Shown piece by piece: positions 1 to 6,895 of a stretch of DNA of 18,192 bases. This DNA is from an uncultured Lachnospiraceae bacterium. GTDB lineage: Bacteria; Bacillota; Clostridia; Lachnospirales; Lachnospiraceae. Location: the NCBI GenBank assembly GCA_910587155.1, contig CAJULA010000042.1, positions 1 through 18,192 of the forward strand, written 5' to 3'. The position numbers and the translations under genes are program-made. The first letter of the stretch is position 1. Every line of letters begins with the position of its first letter. The notes beneath the pieces are model-generated. The model made no database searches and was not told the origin of the DNA. It saw only the letters and a list, made by a program, of their open reading frames with translations.

Positions 1-111
1 TAATGATATTATATCAGATACAGGCGGTGGTATCTACTTTTTCAGCGGCCTCGCTTTGAAGATGGCGGGTGTCCGGAAGATGATGGATTTCCATCGGAGG
101 AAACCCTCGAC

Positions 112-387
112 TTGTGGGACCAATATCAGGATGCTGTAGTGACCATCAGCCAGCCTGTTACATGGGAAGAGGCGGAAGTCCTGATAAAGTGTTGTCCTAC
201 CGACCGAATGGCGGGAGTGGAATGGTCACTGTTACACTGTATAGAAAGCTGTATATCGAACTCTGATTTGCTGGAGACACCGGGCGAATTAGAAAAATAT
301 AGGAACTTACTTAAAAAGTGTAATTCAGATCTGATGAAAGCAATGCTATTGGAACGATTGGAGTCATACCTTTCAAAGCCCCGATAA
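112..387 (+). CDS. Immunity-like small protein, N-terminally degraded
   Basis: I do not recognise a named family. The frame is open from base 7, right after two stops (TAA, TGA at 1-6), but contains no ATG, GTG or TTG until the TTG at 112, and no good ribosome site precedes that TTG. The residues encoded before 112 still look protein-like (for example the stretch PEDDGFPSEETLDLW), so the true start was probably lost by a frameshift or lies beyond the window. The visible part is acidic and mostly helical, with the phrase DRMAGVEWSLLHCIES, which resembles small proteins found beside polymorphic toxins (inference from style only). The final codons lie inside the left arm of a terminator. It could be an intact short gene with an unusual start, but a remnant is more likely. 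Confidence 0.45.
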   Translation: MWDQYQDAVVTISQPVTWEEAEVLIKCCPTDRMAGVEWSLLHCIESCISNSDLLETPGELEKYRNLLKKCNSDLMKAMLLERLESYLSKPR

Positions 388-408
388 CTTCCGGTTTATC
401 GGGGCTTT
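375..408. terminator. Bidirectional intrinsic terminator
   Basis: A perfect 13-bp inverted repeat (AAAGCCCCGATAA at 375-387, TTATCGGGGCTTT at 396-408) encloses an 8-base loop. The left arm contains the last codons and the TAA stop of the upstream plus-strand gene. The arms begin with A and end with T runs, so the structure can end transcripts from both sides: the small plus-strand gene and the minus-strand DUF4173 operon, which ends at 474. Confidence 0.8.
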
Positions 409-473
409 GACCACGTTCATTCCTGTTTCCGGTTTCTTCGTTTTTTCTCATTTTTCCTGATAACTCACACCCG

Positions 474-2204
474 TCAGTATTTCTCCAGGATCTTTCCTGC
501 CCGGTAATAAGACAGGTTGAAATCCAGGATTCCCATTTCATGATAAGCATCCAGCTTTTCCTTTAATTTGCGCTGATTATAATTCATCTCCGAATAGGAC
601 AGATCCGCATCCCAGCCGATCTCCTCAAGCACACCGGCCTGCTCCAGCATGGGAACGGCATCGCTGCTCAGTTTGAACCAGTACCAGTCATCGGAGGAAA
701 GCGCCTGCCGGTCGTGGGCCAGATTGTATCTGATAATCTGATAGTCGGGCCGCGCCAGTGAAAAACCGATATAAAATATAGTCACGGTCACCATTGTGAA
801 CGGAAACAGCGGAAAACTGTTTTTGTATATCGTGACGATGCATCCTGTCAGCAGCACCGTCAGCAGTGCCAATGCCCACAAAACCAGAACACGCAAAAAG
901 GTCAGATGATGCATGGCCACATACAGAAACATCCGCATGGCAGAGGAAGCGATCATAATATACGTGCAGCAGGAAAATACGGTCAGCACTCCCTTGAGCA
1001 CCTTATGTTCCCTGAAGCGGGAAATGCACAGCAAAAGAATACACAGATTGATCAGGCATACAACAAGCAGCTGAAAAAATCCCTCTCTGGCATAGGAAGA
1101 ATAACTGTACCCCTCCGGCAGCTGAAAACCTCCCAGAAACAGATAGGAAATCTGAATCACGGAAAAAATGAGGTAAAGGACTGTGATTACGGAAAGAAAA
1201 CTGATCCCGATCACCGGCTCCCATCTTTTTTTCTCCGCTGTTTCATCCGCAATCTTTCCGTCCGCAAAGTAAGCCAGCAGGGCATAAGAGCCGCCCGTCC
1301 CCGCAAAAAACAGCAGAAGCATCCAAAAAGGATGGTCCGGAAAACGAATATTGCAAAGCAGCTTTTCAAGCAGACTGCGGAACACCGCATCCGCACTCGT
1401 CAAAAGCGCAGTCAGGACAAGCAACAGCGGCAGAGAAATGGCAATCCCGATCCAGACATACTGCATGGTCGGCGATTTATCCTTTTGCCTCTGTTTTGTA
1501 TACCGCTTTAACGACTCAAACGGACAGAAAAGATATCCCATGGCCACAAAAGGCGCAATAAAAATCTGCCCCAGATATTTACCGAATCCCCACTTTTCCA
1601 CCCGGCAGAAATGGCTGAAGAGAAAACTCAAAAACAACAGATACATCCCGCACGTATTGAAGGTAAGCACTGGGCGGCTCCCCGTCAGCATACTGCTTAC
1701 ACTTAAAAGTCCCCATGAGACAAAATAAAACCAGGTACTCTTTTTAAGCGGTATCCCCAAAACATGACATACCTTTACGAGCCCCGCCATTGTGACAGCG
1801 GAAATCACCACGACGGAAATGCCGTGAAATCCCGGATAAATACAAAGCGTAAATAAAATGCCATACAAAAGACATCCCAGACCGAAAAAACCAAAGCGAT
1901 TCATCATCTGTTCCAGCTTTTCTCCAAACGCCGGTACCCGAATGGCCTGAACCTGAACCGGCGCCTGCATCCCCTGCGGGGGCGGAACGGGATTTCCCGA
2001 ATATTGGCCATATGTCCCCTGATAAGTCTGCCCCGCCACAGGCGGCGTCTGTCCCAGTGATGCCGATGCCGGAGGAATGTTTTCCCCTGCCGGCTGCGGA
2101 GGCATCTCTGCCGGTATGGCCGGCTCAGGCCCGGGCTGCACAACGCGCTCCCGCTCTTTCTCATCCCCGTTCAGTTCCCCGTACATATTCATTCTCCCAT
2201 ACAT
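474..2204 (-). CDS. DUF4173 family multi-pass membrane protein
   Basis: 576 residues. Residues 1-95 are a polar, proline- and glutamine-rich cytoplasmic tail (repeated PP, QPG, PVPPP), followed by about ten hydrophobic segments from residue 105 onward. The central and C-terminal part matches the DUF4173 pattern: the loop 'SADAVFRSLL', the segment 'EGFFQLLVVCLINL' after a tyrosine-rich loop, and a final soluble part with 'IIRYNL' and 'LSSDAVPML'. The function of this family is unknown. The start at 2204 is supported by a GGGAGG site 7 bases upstream. It is the last gene of the DUF2975-Xre-DUF4173 unit, 140 bp after the regulator, and a terminator follows at 375-408. The long proline-rich tail is unusual compared with the bare membrane core and could bind a partner (inference). 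Confidence 0.8.
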   Translation of the reverse strand: MYGRMNMYGELNGDEKERERVVQPGPEPAIPAEMPPQPAGENIPPASASLGQTPPVAGQTYQGTYGQYSGNPVPPPQGMQAPVQVQAIRVPAFGEKLEQMMNRFGFFGLGCLLYGILFTLCIYPGFHGISVVVISAVTMAGLVKVCHVLGIPLKKSTWFYFVSWGLLSVSSMLTGSRPVLTFNTCGMYLLFLSFLFSHFCRVEKWGFGKYLGQIFIAPFVAMGYLFCPFESLKRYTKQRQKDKSPTMQYVWIGIAISLPLLLVLTALLTSADAVFRSLLEKLLCNIRFPDHPFWMLLLFFAGTGGSYALLAYFADGKIADETAEKKRWEPVIGISFLSVITVLYLIFSVIQISYLFLGGFQLPEGYSYSSYAREGFFQLLVVCLINLCILLLCISRFREHKVLKGVLTVFSCCTYIMIASSAMRMFLYVAMHHLTFLRVLVLWALALLTVLLTGCIVTIYKNSFPLFPFTMVTVTIFYIGFSLARPDYQIIRYNLAHDRQALSSDDWYWFKLSSDAVPMLEQAGVLEEIGWDADLSYSEMNYNQRKLKEKLDAYHEMGILDFNLSYYRAGKILEKY

Positions 2205-2222
2205 ATTTTATCCTCCCTATTT

Positions 2223-2336
2223 TAAGTTCCGCATCATTCCTTCAAATGCGCCTTCACCGGATAGATTCCTGTCCGCTCCGCTTCCATCCATCTATCCCGC
2301 ATCTTCCGGCATGATGCTGTCTAAGTTCCGCATCAT
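2223..2336. repeat. 15-bp direct repeats between regulator and DUF4173 gene
   Basis: The 15-mer TAAGTTCCGCATCAT occurs at 2223-2237 and again at 2322-2336, 99 bp apart. On the minus strand each copy reads ATGATGCGGAACTTA; one lies just after the Xre stop codon and the other just before the DUF4173 ribosome site. The copy at 2322-2336 also forms an inverted pair with ATGATGC at 2311-2317. Possible operators for the neighbouring Xre protein, or traces of a small tandem duplication; both are inference. Apart from these repeats I see nothing in this 140-bp gap. Confidence 0.6.
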
Positions 2337-2344
2337 ATTACATC

Positions 2345-2557
2345 TCATTGCTGCTCATCGGGCTGCCATTCCAGAATATCTCCCGGCTGGCAGTTGAGTG
2401 CGGCGCAGATTTTGTTCAGTGTATCTATTTTGATGGCCTTGGCTTTGCCGTTTTTTAAAATGGAAATATTGGCCATGGTTATCCCCACCCGTTCCGACAG
2501 CCGGGTTACGCTCATCTTACGTCTGGCCAGCATGACGTCCACATTTATGATAATCAT
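2345..2557 (-). CDS. Small Xre/Cro-type regulator (YozG-like)
   Basis: 70 residues, essentially one helix-turn-helix domain: 'SVTRLSERVGITMANISILKNGK' type helices 2-3 at about residues 16-38, followed by 'IDTLNKICAALNCQPGDILEW', the classical end of Xre-like minimal regulators. It should bind DNA as a dimer; no effector domain is present. A purine-rich AAGGTGG site precedes the ATG. It lies 15 bp behind a DUF2975 gene. The pairing of DUF2975 (B. subtilis YoaS) with this type of regulator (YozG) is well conserved in Firmicutes, so the regulator probably acts on its own operon together with, or antagonised by, the membrane partner (inference). Confidence 0.85.
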   Translation of the reverse strand: MIIINVDVMLARRKMSVTRLSERVGITMANISILKNGKAKAIKIDTLNKICAALNCQPGDILEWQPDEQQ

Positions 2558-2572
2558 ATCCCCACCTTCTTC

Positions 2573-3052
2573 TCAAATGGTCAGCTCGCTCTCTTCCTCG
2601 AGCGCTGCCGCCTTGTACACCAGATGGGACAGCACTGCCGCAGCTACCGTCACGGTCACTCCCGCAAAAGCCACCATGATGCAGAGCAGCATCAGGCCGC
2701 CATGGCTCATTCCCAGCACATAGAAAACACCACTCCCCACAAACAGCAGCACCGAGTCAAACGCTGCCAGTGCGGATATATAGGTAAGCAGTCTGGCATT
2801 GAGATCGGTAAAGGAACGGTCTGCACCGATTTCTGTGGAAATCTTCCAGCCACATAACAGAACCAGGTAGCAGGGAAGCCCTGTGATCCATAAAAAAATC
2901 ATCCACGGTAGATAACAATTCTCATATGCCGGGGCAGACTGTATGATCGTCCTGCCCCAAACCGGAAGAAAATAAAAGTAAATCACCAGACCGCAGACAG
3001 CCACACCGATGATAACCGCCTTTAAAGAATTGGCCAGCCCTTTCTGACTCAT
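2573..3052 (-). CDS. DUF2975 family membrane protein (YoaS-like)
   Basis: 159 residues with four predicted membrane helices (about residues 10-30, 48-68, 88-110 and 115-140) and a short acidic tail. The loop between helices 2 and 3, 'ISTEIGADRSFTDLNARLL', is the typical DUF2975 signature, in which the family usually reads xIGxxxSFTxxNxxxL. The biochemical role is unknown. It is the first gene of the operon: an AGGAGGT site lies just before ATG 3052 and a consensus promoter lies about 105 bases upstream. The tight 15-bp spacing to the following Xre gene suggests a membrane protein/regulator pair, by analogy with other two-gene DUF2975 loci. Confidence 0.85.
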   Translation of the reverse strand: MSQKGLANSLKAVIIGVAVCGLVIYFYFLPVWGRTIIQSAPAYENCYLPWMIFLWITGLPCYLVLLCGWKISTEIGADRSFTDLNARLLTYISALAAFDSVLLFVGSGVFYVLGMSHGGLMLLCIMVAFAGVTVTVAAAVLSHLVYKAAALEEESELTI

Positions 3053-3156
3053 GTACGACCTCCTGTCCTCCCTGCCCGGACTTTTATACCCAGATATTCA
3101 TTTCCGACACATAAGATCCGGTCATGCCTGTATCCCAGACCTTCCCGGATTTCCTT

Positions 3157-3185
3157 ATTCTACCACCCGCGTTTCCAAGTGTCAA
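3157..3185 (-). promoter_or_regulatory. Sigma-A promoter of the DUF2975-Xre-DUF4173 operon
   Basis: Read on the minus strand: TTGACA (3180-3185), a 17-base spacer, TAGAAT (3157-3162). Both hexamers are near consensus and the spacing is ideal. Transcription would start near 3150, leaving an untranslated leader of about 100 bases before ATG 3052. Confidence 0.8.
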
Positions 3186-3240
3186 TAAATTTTTATTGTA
3201 ATACGATAAATATTTGCGGTTACTTATATTTTTCAGCCAA

Positions 3241-5145
3241 CTACTGCCTGAAAATATCCGCAAACCACTCATAAGGGATTTCAAACGTAGGTCTGCCGGC
3301 GCAGCCAGCCTGAACCTCATATCTTTCATAACATAATACGATCCCGTCCGGAGTCAGATAGCATCTCAGATCTCCCAGATTTTTTACCAGCACATTATTA
3401 TCAAATGCTTCGTTCCACCAATCCTGACCTGTCATCTCACAATACTTATAAACCGCACCTGTCAGGCGCTTCTTATACACGCTCTCTTCCACCGTAAAGA
3501 GATCGTCCATATGCAGCATAAGTCCGCTCTCCCGATCAAAAATCAAAGGCATGGAATTATTCCACTCCCGCATTCCGCCTTCATAGCCTCCTCGGAAATA
3601 ATACATGGAAATATATTGTTCCCCAATATATAAATGGTCATATCCATGTTCTCTGTGCCAGGTGATCCACGCATCCTCATCCAGTTCCCCGATCTCCTGA
3701 AAAAAGGAATCTTTATCTTCTAAAGCAAGCTCCAGAAGTCTTTCCATCTGTTGGTTTAACTGCCTGTAAGAGGCAAGCTCAGAATTAAATCTGGGCAGCG
3801 TGATGCTGAAATTTCCATAAGAGGAGCCATCTTCTCTTGTTCCATAAGATGCCTCATAGCAATAGTCTCCCTCCGTATCCAGATATCGCTTTGCCTCCTC
3901 ATCCATTCTGCCCGGATAATAATAATTGCAATCATACAAAAGAGAAGTGTCCAACACCAGCGCTTCCGCCTCCAATGGTTCCATATCCTCAAATATAACA
4001 AAAGCGTCCCCGTCCAGAATATGCCAGAGGACACCCTTTTGGGCAGATTCATAATATCTTGCAAACACCTGTCCGTTTACCAGAAAGATACCTCTGTTAT
4101 AACTCCCGGCATACCAGGGATACGTATCTTCCCTGCCCTGACCATCGTCTCCCGCAATGTTTTCCCTTTTTACCAGAGGGTGTTCTTTTCCTGTCGTCAA
4201 CTCTATCGTCCGTATCTCCTCTTCGTTCATGACATATGCCTGTCCATCGGCGATGCTGAAACGCCACACATCAGACGCAAGGATCTCCTCCTCTCCCTGT
4301 GCATGCAGACGCACCAGCTGCTCCTGATCCACATCCACCCAGTACAAATCTCCCCGATAAGGAAGCACATCCCATATCCGCTCTTCTTTCTGCAGGACTT
4401 GCTGCTCCTGCTGCCCGTCCGGACTGTTTTTATAAAGTATGTACCCCTTGCCTTCTTCATAAAGCAGATAATACAGCCATTCTCCGTCCGTCACAAACTC
4501 CATGCATACACTGGGAATCAGCAGTTCACAGCCGCTTCCATCCAGATGCATGGAATAAAGATACCGGTCGCCTTCCGCCGCCTCTTCCGTCAGCTGGTAA
4601 AATGGGTCGTATTCCCTGTCATAAACAGAACGGAAATAAATCTGATCTCCCAACACGATCAGCTCCTGCATCGGAAAATCAGAAAGTTTCTCAAGCCCGC
4701 TTCCATCCGTCCCCACACGATAAAGGGTCCTGTTGTCACTGACATTGATAAAATAGACCTGATCTTCCCGGACATAGATAGATCCCGGAATCTGATCAGC
4801 CACGATCTCTACCGGCATCCCCCTCCCTCTCGTGCGGCATAAGGAATAGTTCATTGTCTGGCTTCTGAAGTAATAATATCCGCCCGCATAGAGTATGCTG
4901 TTGCCCTGATGCAGATTTTGAAGACCCTGCACGTAAAAGGCGTCTTCCGCATCCTCCCGCCCTTCTGCGCCGGCCTGCTGCGCATCTGCTTCTGTTTCTG
5001 TCTCTGCTTCCGTCTGCAGGATCTCCTGTAATTGCCGTTCCCCCTGGATACCTCTTACTGATCCTGCACCTGCTGCCACAATGCATCCTGTCAGGAAAAG
5101 CAGAATACCTAAACTCACTCCTTTTTTTACTTTGTCTGTTCTCAT
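3241..5145 (-). CDS. Secreted propeller lipoprotein with RsiV-like C-terminal domain
   Basis: 634 residues. The N-terminus is a signal sequence with a plausible lipobox (LTGC, Cys21); a plain membrane anchor is the alternative. Residues 40-70 are Glu/Gln/Ala-rich. Residues about 75-380 contain repeated 'IYFxxxxxxxLYRxxxDGSG' blades typical of DUF5050/TolB-like beta-propellers ('VYFINVSDNRTLYRVGTDGSG', 'YLYSMHLDGSG'). The C-terminal 200 residues match the DUF3298/RsiV fold: 'MREWNNSMPLIFDRESGLML', 'LDDLF'-like 'MDDLFTV', and a last strand pair 'YLTPDGIVLCYERYEVQ' with a final 'FEIPYEW'. RsiV binds lysozyme in B. subtilis, so surface ligand binding is possible (inference). GAGGTGA precedes ATG 5145. 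No clear terminator follows it; the 188 bp to the next gene hold that gene's promoter. Confidence 0.75.
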   Translation of the reverse strand: MRTDKVKKGVSLGILLFLTGCIVAAGAGSVRGIQGERQLQEILQTEAETETEADAQQAGAEGREDAEDAFYVQGLQNLHQGNSILYAGGYYYFRSQTMNYSLCRTRGRGMPVEIVADQIPGSIYVREDQVYFINVSDNRTLYRVGTDGSGLEKLSDFPMQELIVLGDQIYFRSVYDREYDPFYQLTEEAAEGDRYLYSMHLDGSGCELLIPSVCMEFVTDGEWLYYLLYEEGKGYILYKNSPDGQQEQQVLQKEERIWDVLPYRGDLYWVDVDQEQLVRLHAQGEEEILASDVWRFSIADGQAYVMNEEEIRTIELTTGKEHPLVKRENIAGDDGQGREDTYPWYAGSYNRGIFLVNGQVFARYYESAQKGVLWHILDGDAFVIFEDMEPLEAEALVLDTSLLYDCNYYYPGRMDEEAKRYLDTEGDYCYEASYGTREDGSSYGNFSITLPRFNSELASYRQLNQQMERLLELALEDKDSFFQEIGELDEDAWITWHREHGYDHLYIGEQYISMYYFRGGYEGGMREWNNSMPLIFDRESGLMLHMDDLFTVEESVYKKRLTGAVYKYCEMTGQDWWNEAFDNNVLVKNLGDLRCYLTPDGIVLCYERYEVQAGCAGRPTFEIPYEWFADIFRQ

Positions 5146-5167
5146 GTCATCACCTCGAATACGCTAT

Positions 5168-5191
5168 GGGCCTCCCGTTTACGGGAAACCC
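5168..5191. promoter_or_regulatory. Palindrome in the leader of the propeller lipoprotein gene
   Basis: TCCCGT (5173-5178) and ACGGGA (5181-5186) are a perfect inverted pair separated by TT. The outer GGG (5168-5170) and CCC (5189-5191) add three pairs. It lies 23 bp upstream of the start codon on the minus strand. The 2-base centre is too tight for a good RNA loop, so a protein-binding site is as likely as a leader hairpin. Confidence 0.4.
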
Positions 5192-5218
5192 TTGTTTTGA
5201 TTCAGGATAACGCACAGA

Positions 5219-5264
5219 TGCATCATTTTCCCATCAGCAATGTATCGTTTTTGCATCATTTTCC
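5219..5264. repeat. 13-bp direct repeats upstream of the propeller lipoprotein gene
   Basis: TGCATCATTTTCC occurs at 5219-5231 and 5252-5264, starts 33 bp apart, about three turns of the helix. On the coding (minus) strand both read GGAAAATGATGCA. The placement in the promoter region of the gene starting at 5145, with helical phasing, fits paired activator sites. No good -35/-10 pair could be picked by eye. Confidence 0.5.
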
Positions 5265-5281
5265 GTTTTCTTATCAACGCT

Positions 5282-5329
5282 TAACAGACACCTTATTCAC
5301 GACAGGAACGTTGAATAAAGTGTCTGTTA
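5282..5329 (-). terminator. Terminator after the decarboxylase gene
   Basis: Long inverted repeat: TAACAGACACCTTATTCA at 5282-5299 against TGAATAAAGTGTCTGTTA at 5312-5329, with a 12-base loop. The single non-matching position is a G-U wobble when read on the minus strand and a C-A mismatch on the plus strand, which points to use by the minus-strand gene ending at 5360. The T tail is weak. Confidence 0.65.
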
Positions 5330-5359
5330 TACCAGGAGTTTTTATAGAAAATTTTCTCT

Positions 5360-6619
5360 TTATGGCTCAAAGCCATGCTCCAGATCCAGGGTGGCAAAAT
5401 AATCTTCCTTTGTCTCCGCTCGCCGGATCAGGCGCATACTGCCGTCTTCCTTCAGCAGGATTTCCGCGCTGCGCAGTTTTCCGTTATAATTGTATCCCAT
5501 GGAAAACCCATGGGCGCCCGTGTCATGGATAAACAGATAATCTCCGGGAACAATTTCCGGCAGAGGACGGTCAATCGCAAATTTATCACAGTTTTCACAA
5601 AGTCCGCCGGTCACATCATAGACATGATCCGTCGGTGCGTCTTCCTTCCCCAGCACCGTAATATGGTGATACGCACCATATACAGCGGGCCGCATCAGAT
5701 TGGCCGCGCAGGCATCCACGCCGATATACTCTTTGTAAATATGCTTTTCATGAATGGCCTGTGTCACCAGCGCGCCATAGGGGGCCAGCATAAAACGCCC
5801 CAGCTCCGTATAGATCGCCACATCACCCATGCCCTGCGGCACAAGGATCTCCTCATAGGCTCTGCGGACACCCTCGCCGATAGCCATAATATCGTTTGGC
5901 TCCTCATCCGGCCGGTAAGGAATCCCCACTCCGCCGGAGAGATTGATAAAGGCAATATGAATATCAAGTTCCCGCTTCATCTCCACCGCCAATGTAAACA
6001 GAATCTTTGCCAGGGCGGGATAGTACGCCTCCGAAATGGTGTTGCTGGCCAAAAAAGCGTGAATCCCGAAATGCTTCACTCCTTTTTCTTTCATATACCG
6101 GAAAGCCTCCTTCATCTGCTCTCTGGTCATGCCATATTTCGCATCCCCCGGCTTGTCCATGATATCATTCTGAATGGCAAAATCACCGCCCGGATTGAAA
6201 CGACAGCACATCGTTTCCCGAAAGGGCGCGATCTCTTCATAAAACTTCAAATGCGTGATATCGTCAAAATTGATGATCGCACCCAGATCATACGCCAGTT
6301 TAAAATCCTCCCGCGGGGTCACGTTAGAGGAAAACATAATCTCATCCCCAGAAAACCCCACCTTCTCGGACAGATACAGCTCCGTATAGGAGGAACAGTC
6401 CACGCCAATCCCTTCCTGCCGCAAAATTTCCATCAGAAACGGATTGGGCGTGGCCTTTACCGCAAAATATTCCTTAAATCCCCTGTTCCACGCAAAAGCC
6501 GCTTTCAGCTTTCTGGCATTTTCCCGGATTCCTTTCTCATCATAGATATGAAACGGCGTCGGATATTCCTTTGCAATCTCCTGTACCTGGGAAAGTGTAA
6601 CAAAAGGCTTCTTTTTCAT
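5360..6619 (-). CDS. lysA: Diaminopimelate decarboxylase-like PLP enzyme
   Basis: 419 residues from ATG 6619, a fold-type III PLP decarboxylase (alanine-racemase-like barrel then beta-sandwich). The PLP lysine is in 'YFAVKATPNP' (Lys55). 'NLSGGVGIPY' (about 227-235) is the phosphate-binding glycine loop, 'ELGR' (272-275) replaces the common EPGR, and 'MRPAVYGAYHHI' is a substrate-side motif. The residue set from the partner subunit reads CENCDKF (341-347) instead of the usual CESGD, and 'HAFLAS' stands where HIGSQ is common. The family makes L-lysine from meso-diaminopimelate; these changes leave room for a related substrate such as D-ornithine or carboxynorspermidine. An ATG at 6631 abuts the AAAGG site directly, so 6619 is the better start. 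Divergent from the TrmB-like gene. Confidence 0.8.
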   Translation of the reverse strand: MKKKPFVTLSQVQEIAKEYPTPFHIYDEKGIRENARKLKAAFAWNRGFKEYFAVKATPNPFLMEILRQEGIGVDCSSYTELYLSEKVGFSGDEIMFSSNVTPREDFKLAYDLGAIINFDDITHLKFYEEIAPFRETMCCRFNPGGDFAIQNDIMDKPGDAKYGMTREQMKEAFRYMKEKGVKHFGIHAFLASNTISEAYYPALAKILFTLAVEMKRELDIHIAFINLSGGVGIPYRPDEEPNDIMAIGEGVRRAYEEILVPQGMGDVAIYTELGRFMLAPYGALVTQAIHEKHIYKEYIGVDACAANLMRPAVYGAYHHITVLGKEDAPTDHVYDVTGGLCENCDKFAIDRPLPEIVPGDYLFIHDTGAHGFSMGYNYNGKLRSAEILLKEDGSMRLIRRAETKEDYFATLDLEHGFEP

Positions 6620-6650
6620 CTTCCATAACATCCTTTCTTTTTATCTGTCT

Positions 6651-6684
6651 ATGATAGCATGCCACAGCCGTTTTCATCTGTCAA
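6651..6684 (-). promoter_or_regulatory. Possible promoter of the decarboxylase gene
   Basis: On the minus strand a perfect TTGACA (6679-6684) is followed by an extended -10, TGCTATCAT (TATCAT at 6651-6656). The spacer is 22 bases, too long for standard use, so either the extended -10 works alone or the -35 belongs to something else. Confidence 0.35.
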
Positions 6685-6762
6685 TCCCGTTTTTCTGATT
6701 TGTAGTATTTTTTAGGAACACTATTGCAGTTATCCATGACAGTTTCATGCAAACATAGAATA

Positions 6763-6798
6763 AATCCCCAAACCGTAGCAGTGTACAGTCTGGGGATT
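6763..6798 (+). terminator. Rho-independent terminator between divergent genes
   Basis: AATCCCCA (6763-6770) pairs with TGGGGATT (6791-6798), with extra AC/GT pairs inside, and is followed by the T-rich run CTTCTTTTCTT on the plus strand. No plus-strand gene lies upstream: the decarboxylase gene runs the other way. The hairpin lies before the -10 element of the regulator gene (6840), so it could end a short plus-strand RNA starting near 6700, or insulate the regulator. The other 264 bp of this gap hold only the two promoters. Confidence 0.5.
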
Positions 6799-6836
6799 CT
6801 TCTTTTCTTAAAAGACTTTATTATTGGGATTGTAGC

Positions 6837-6845
6837 TGGTACAAT
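6837..6845 (+). promoter_or_regulatory. Extended -10 promoter of the TrmB-like regulator
   Basis: TGG followed by TACAAT (6840-6845) gives an extended -10 element. The start would be near 6852, with a leader of about 44 bases to ATG 6896 that contains the AGGAAAGGA ribosome site. No clear -35 is visible, as is common for extended -10 promoters. Confidence 0.5.
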
Positions 6846-6895
6846 AGAGCATACAAAGAATTGAGACTTTTGTAGTAAGAGGAAAGGAAATAAAC

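Noticed and set aside
906..1511. 201-codon plus-strand frame opposite the DUF4173 gene
   Set aside because: It is antisense to a well-supported gene, rich in Lys/Arg/Gln, and has no ribosome site.
5375..6628. 417-codon plus-strand frame opposite the decarboxylase gene
   Set aside because: Exact antisense shadow of a clear enzyme gene with no family resemblance.
6632..6895. Lysine riboswitch before the decarboxylase gene
   Set aside because: The leader is short and shows none of the long paired helices of an L-box; only promoter elements and an opposite-strand hairpin are seen.
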